Under the pieces are notes generated by a model, which had not been told where the DNA came from, searched no databases, and saw only the letters and a program-made list of their open reading frames with translations. A stretch of DNA of 32,435 bases from Rheinheimera sp. (GTDB lineage: Bacteria > Pseudomonadota > Gammaproteobacteria > Enterobacterales > Alteromonadaceae). Below, piece after piece: positions 32,202 to 32,435 of this stretch; position 1 is the first letter of the stretch; each line of letters begins with the position of its first letter. Made by a program: the position numbers and the translations under genes. The stretch lies in contig NZ_JAVBXS010000075.1 in NCBI RefSeq assembly GCF_030824435.1, positions 1-32,435 of the forward strand, written 5' to 3'.

Positions 32202-32435
32202 TTAATGCCCGGCGATTTGCATCTGTCCCAGCAATACAGAACCTGTTAACACCCCACCTCTTTTATCGACGTCGTTGCCTACAGCGGCAATATCAAAAAA
32301 CATCTCTTTGAGGTTACCGGCAATGGTAATTTCCGACACCGGATATTGGATTTGGCCATGTTCTACCCAAAAACCGGCGGCGCCACGGGAATAATCACCT
32401 GTTACGCTGTTGACGCCCTGGCCCATCAATTCGGT
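32202..32435 (-). CDS. pmbA: metalloprotease PmbA (TldE), C-terminal part only
   Basis: Last 77 codons of PmbA, partner of TldD in a Zn-dependent protease that trims leader peptides and other unfolded peptides. The end reads [23 protein letters not shown], then [33 protein letters not shown] and IAGH, which closely follows the conserved PmbA C-terminus. The rest of the gene lies beyond the window edge. Confidence 0.9.
   Translation of the reverse strand, partial: TELMGQGVNSVTGDYSRGAAGFWVEHGQIQYPVSEITIAGNLKEMFFDIAAVGNDVDKRGGVLTGSVLLGQMQIAGH

Overview
The window looks like chromosomal DNA of a free-living, probably aquatic gammaproteobacterium. The best guess is the Rheinheimera/Alishewanella group. 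This rests on gene content and very Gln-rich proteins, not on a marker gene. It has LPS-assembly genes (Kdo transferase/kinase, two glycosyltransferases), two secreted subtilases, two PEP-CTERM-type exported proteins, a chemoreceptor, a diguanylate cyclase, and PmbA. No tRNA, rRNA, IS element, prophage or CRISPR array was seen.

Layout. 1-5350 (minus): an acyl-CoA dehydrogenase (cut by the window edge) translationally coupled to an aldehyde dehydrogenase, plus an MMPL/RND exporter upstream in the same direction. This may be the edge of a lipid or secondary-metabolite locus. A perfect 17-bp palindrome lies in front of the dehydrogenase pair. 5701-7124: a decayed HxlR-family regulator divergent from an intact quinone-oxidoreductase-like MDR enzyme. 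7367-10031: a large lipoprotein and a small ABM-fold protein, divergently transcribed from two facing promoters with MerR-type (CueR-like) architecture. 10074-13829: a thioredoxin-fold protein, a DUF445 membrane protein, an exported Gln-rich protein of unknown function and a PEP-CTERM protein. 13849-17562: diguanylate cyclase, DUF2798 protein, pirin and a tandem universal stress protein. 17748-20448: a Cache-domain chemoreceptor and a UbiA prenyltransferase. 20716-27448: two unrelated-looking S8 peptidases flank a second PEP-CTERM protein and a YhiN-type flavoprotein. 27520-31290: a WaaA-KdkA fusion and a two-gene glycosyltransferase operon. 31561-end: a Tat-exported DUF1569 protein and the 3' end of pmbA.

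The strongest observations are these. (1) Kdo transferase and Kdo kinase are fused in one frame, with a strong internal Shine-Dalgarno and TTG codon that would also give a normal-length free kinase. (2) Two divergent promoters share a 14-bp inverted repeat and the 19-bp spacer typical of MerR activators, yet serve genes with no obvious metal role. (3) Sigma-54-type -24/-12 elements lie in front of both PEP-CTERM genes, which suggests a shared RpoN-dependent exosortase regulon. (4) A dead HxlR repressor sits beside its probable target. Intergenic stretches are otherwise ordinary, with clear intrinsic terminators behind most transcription units.
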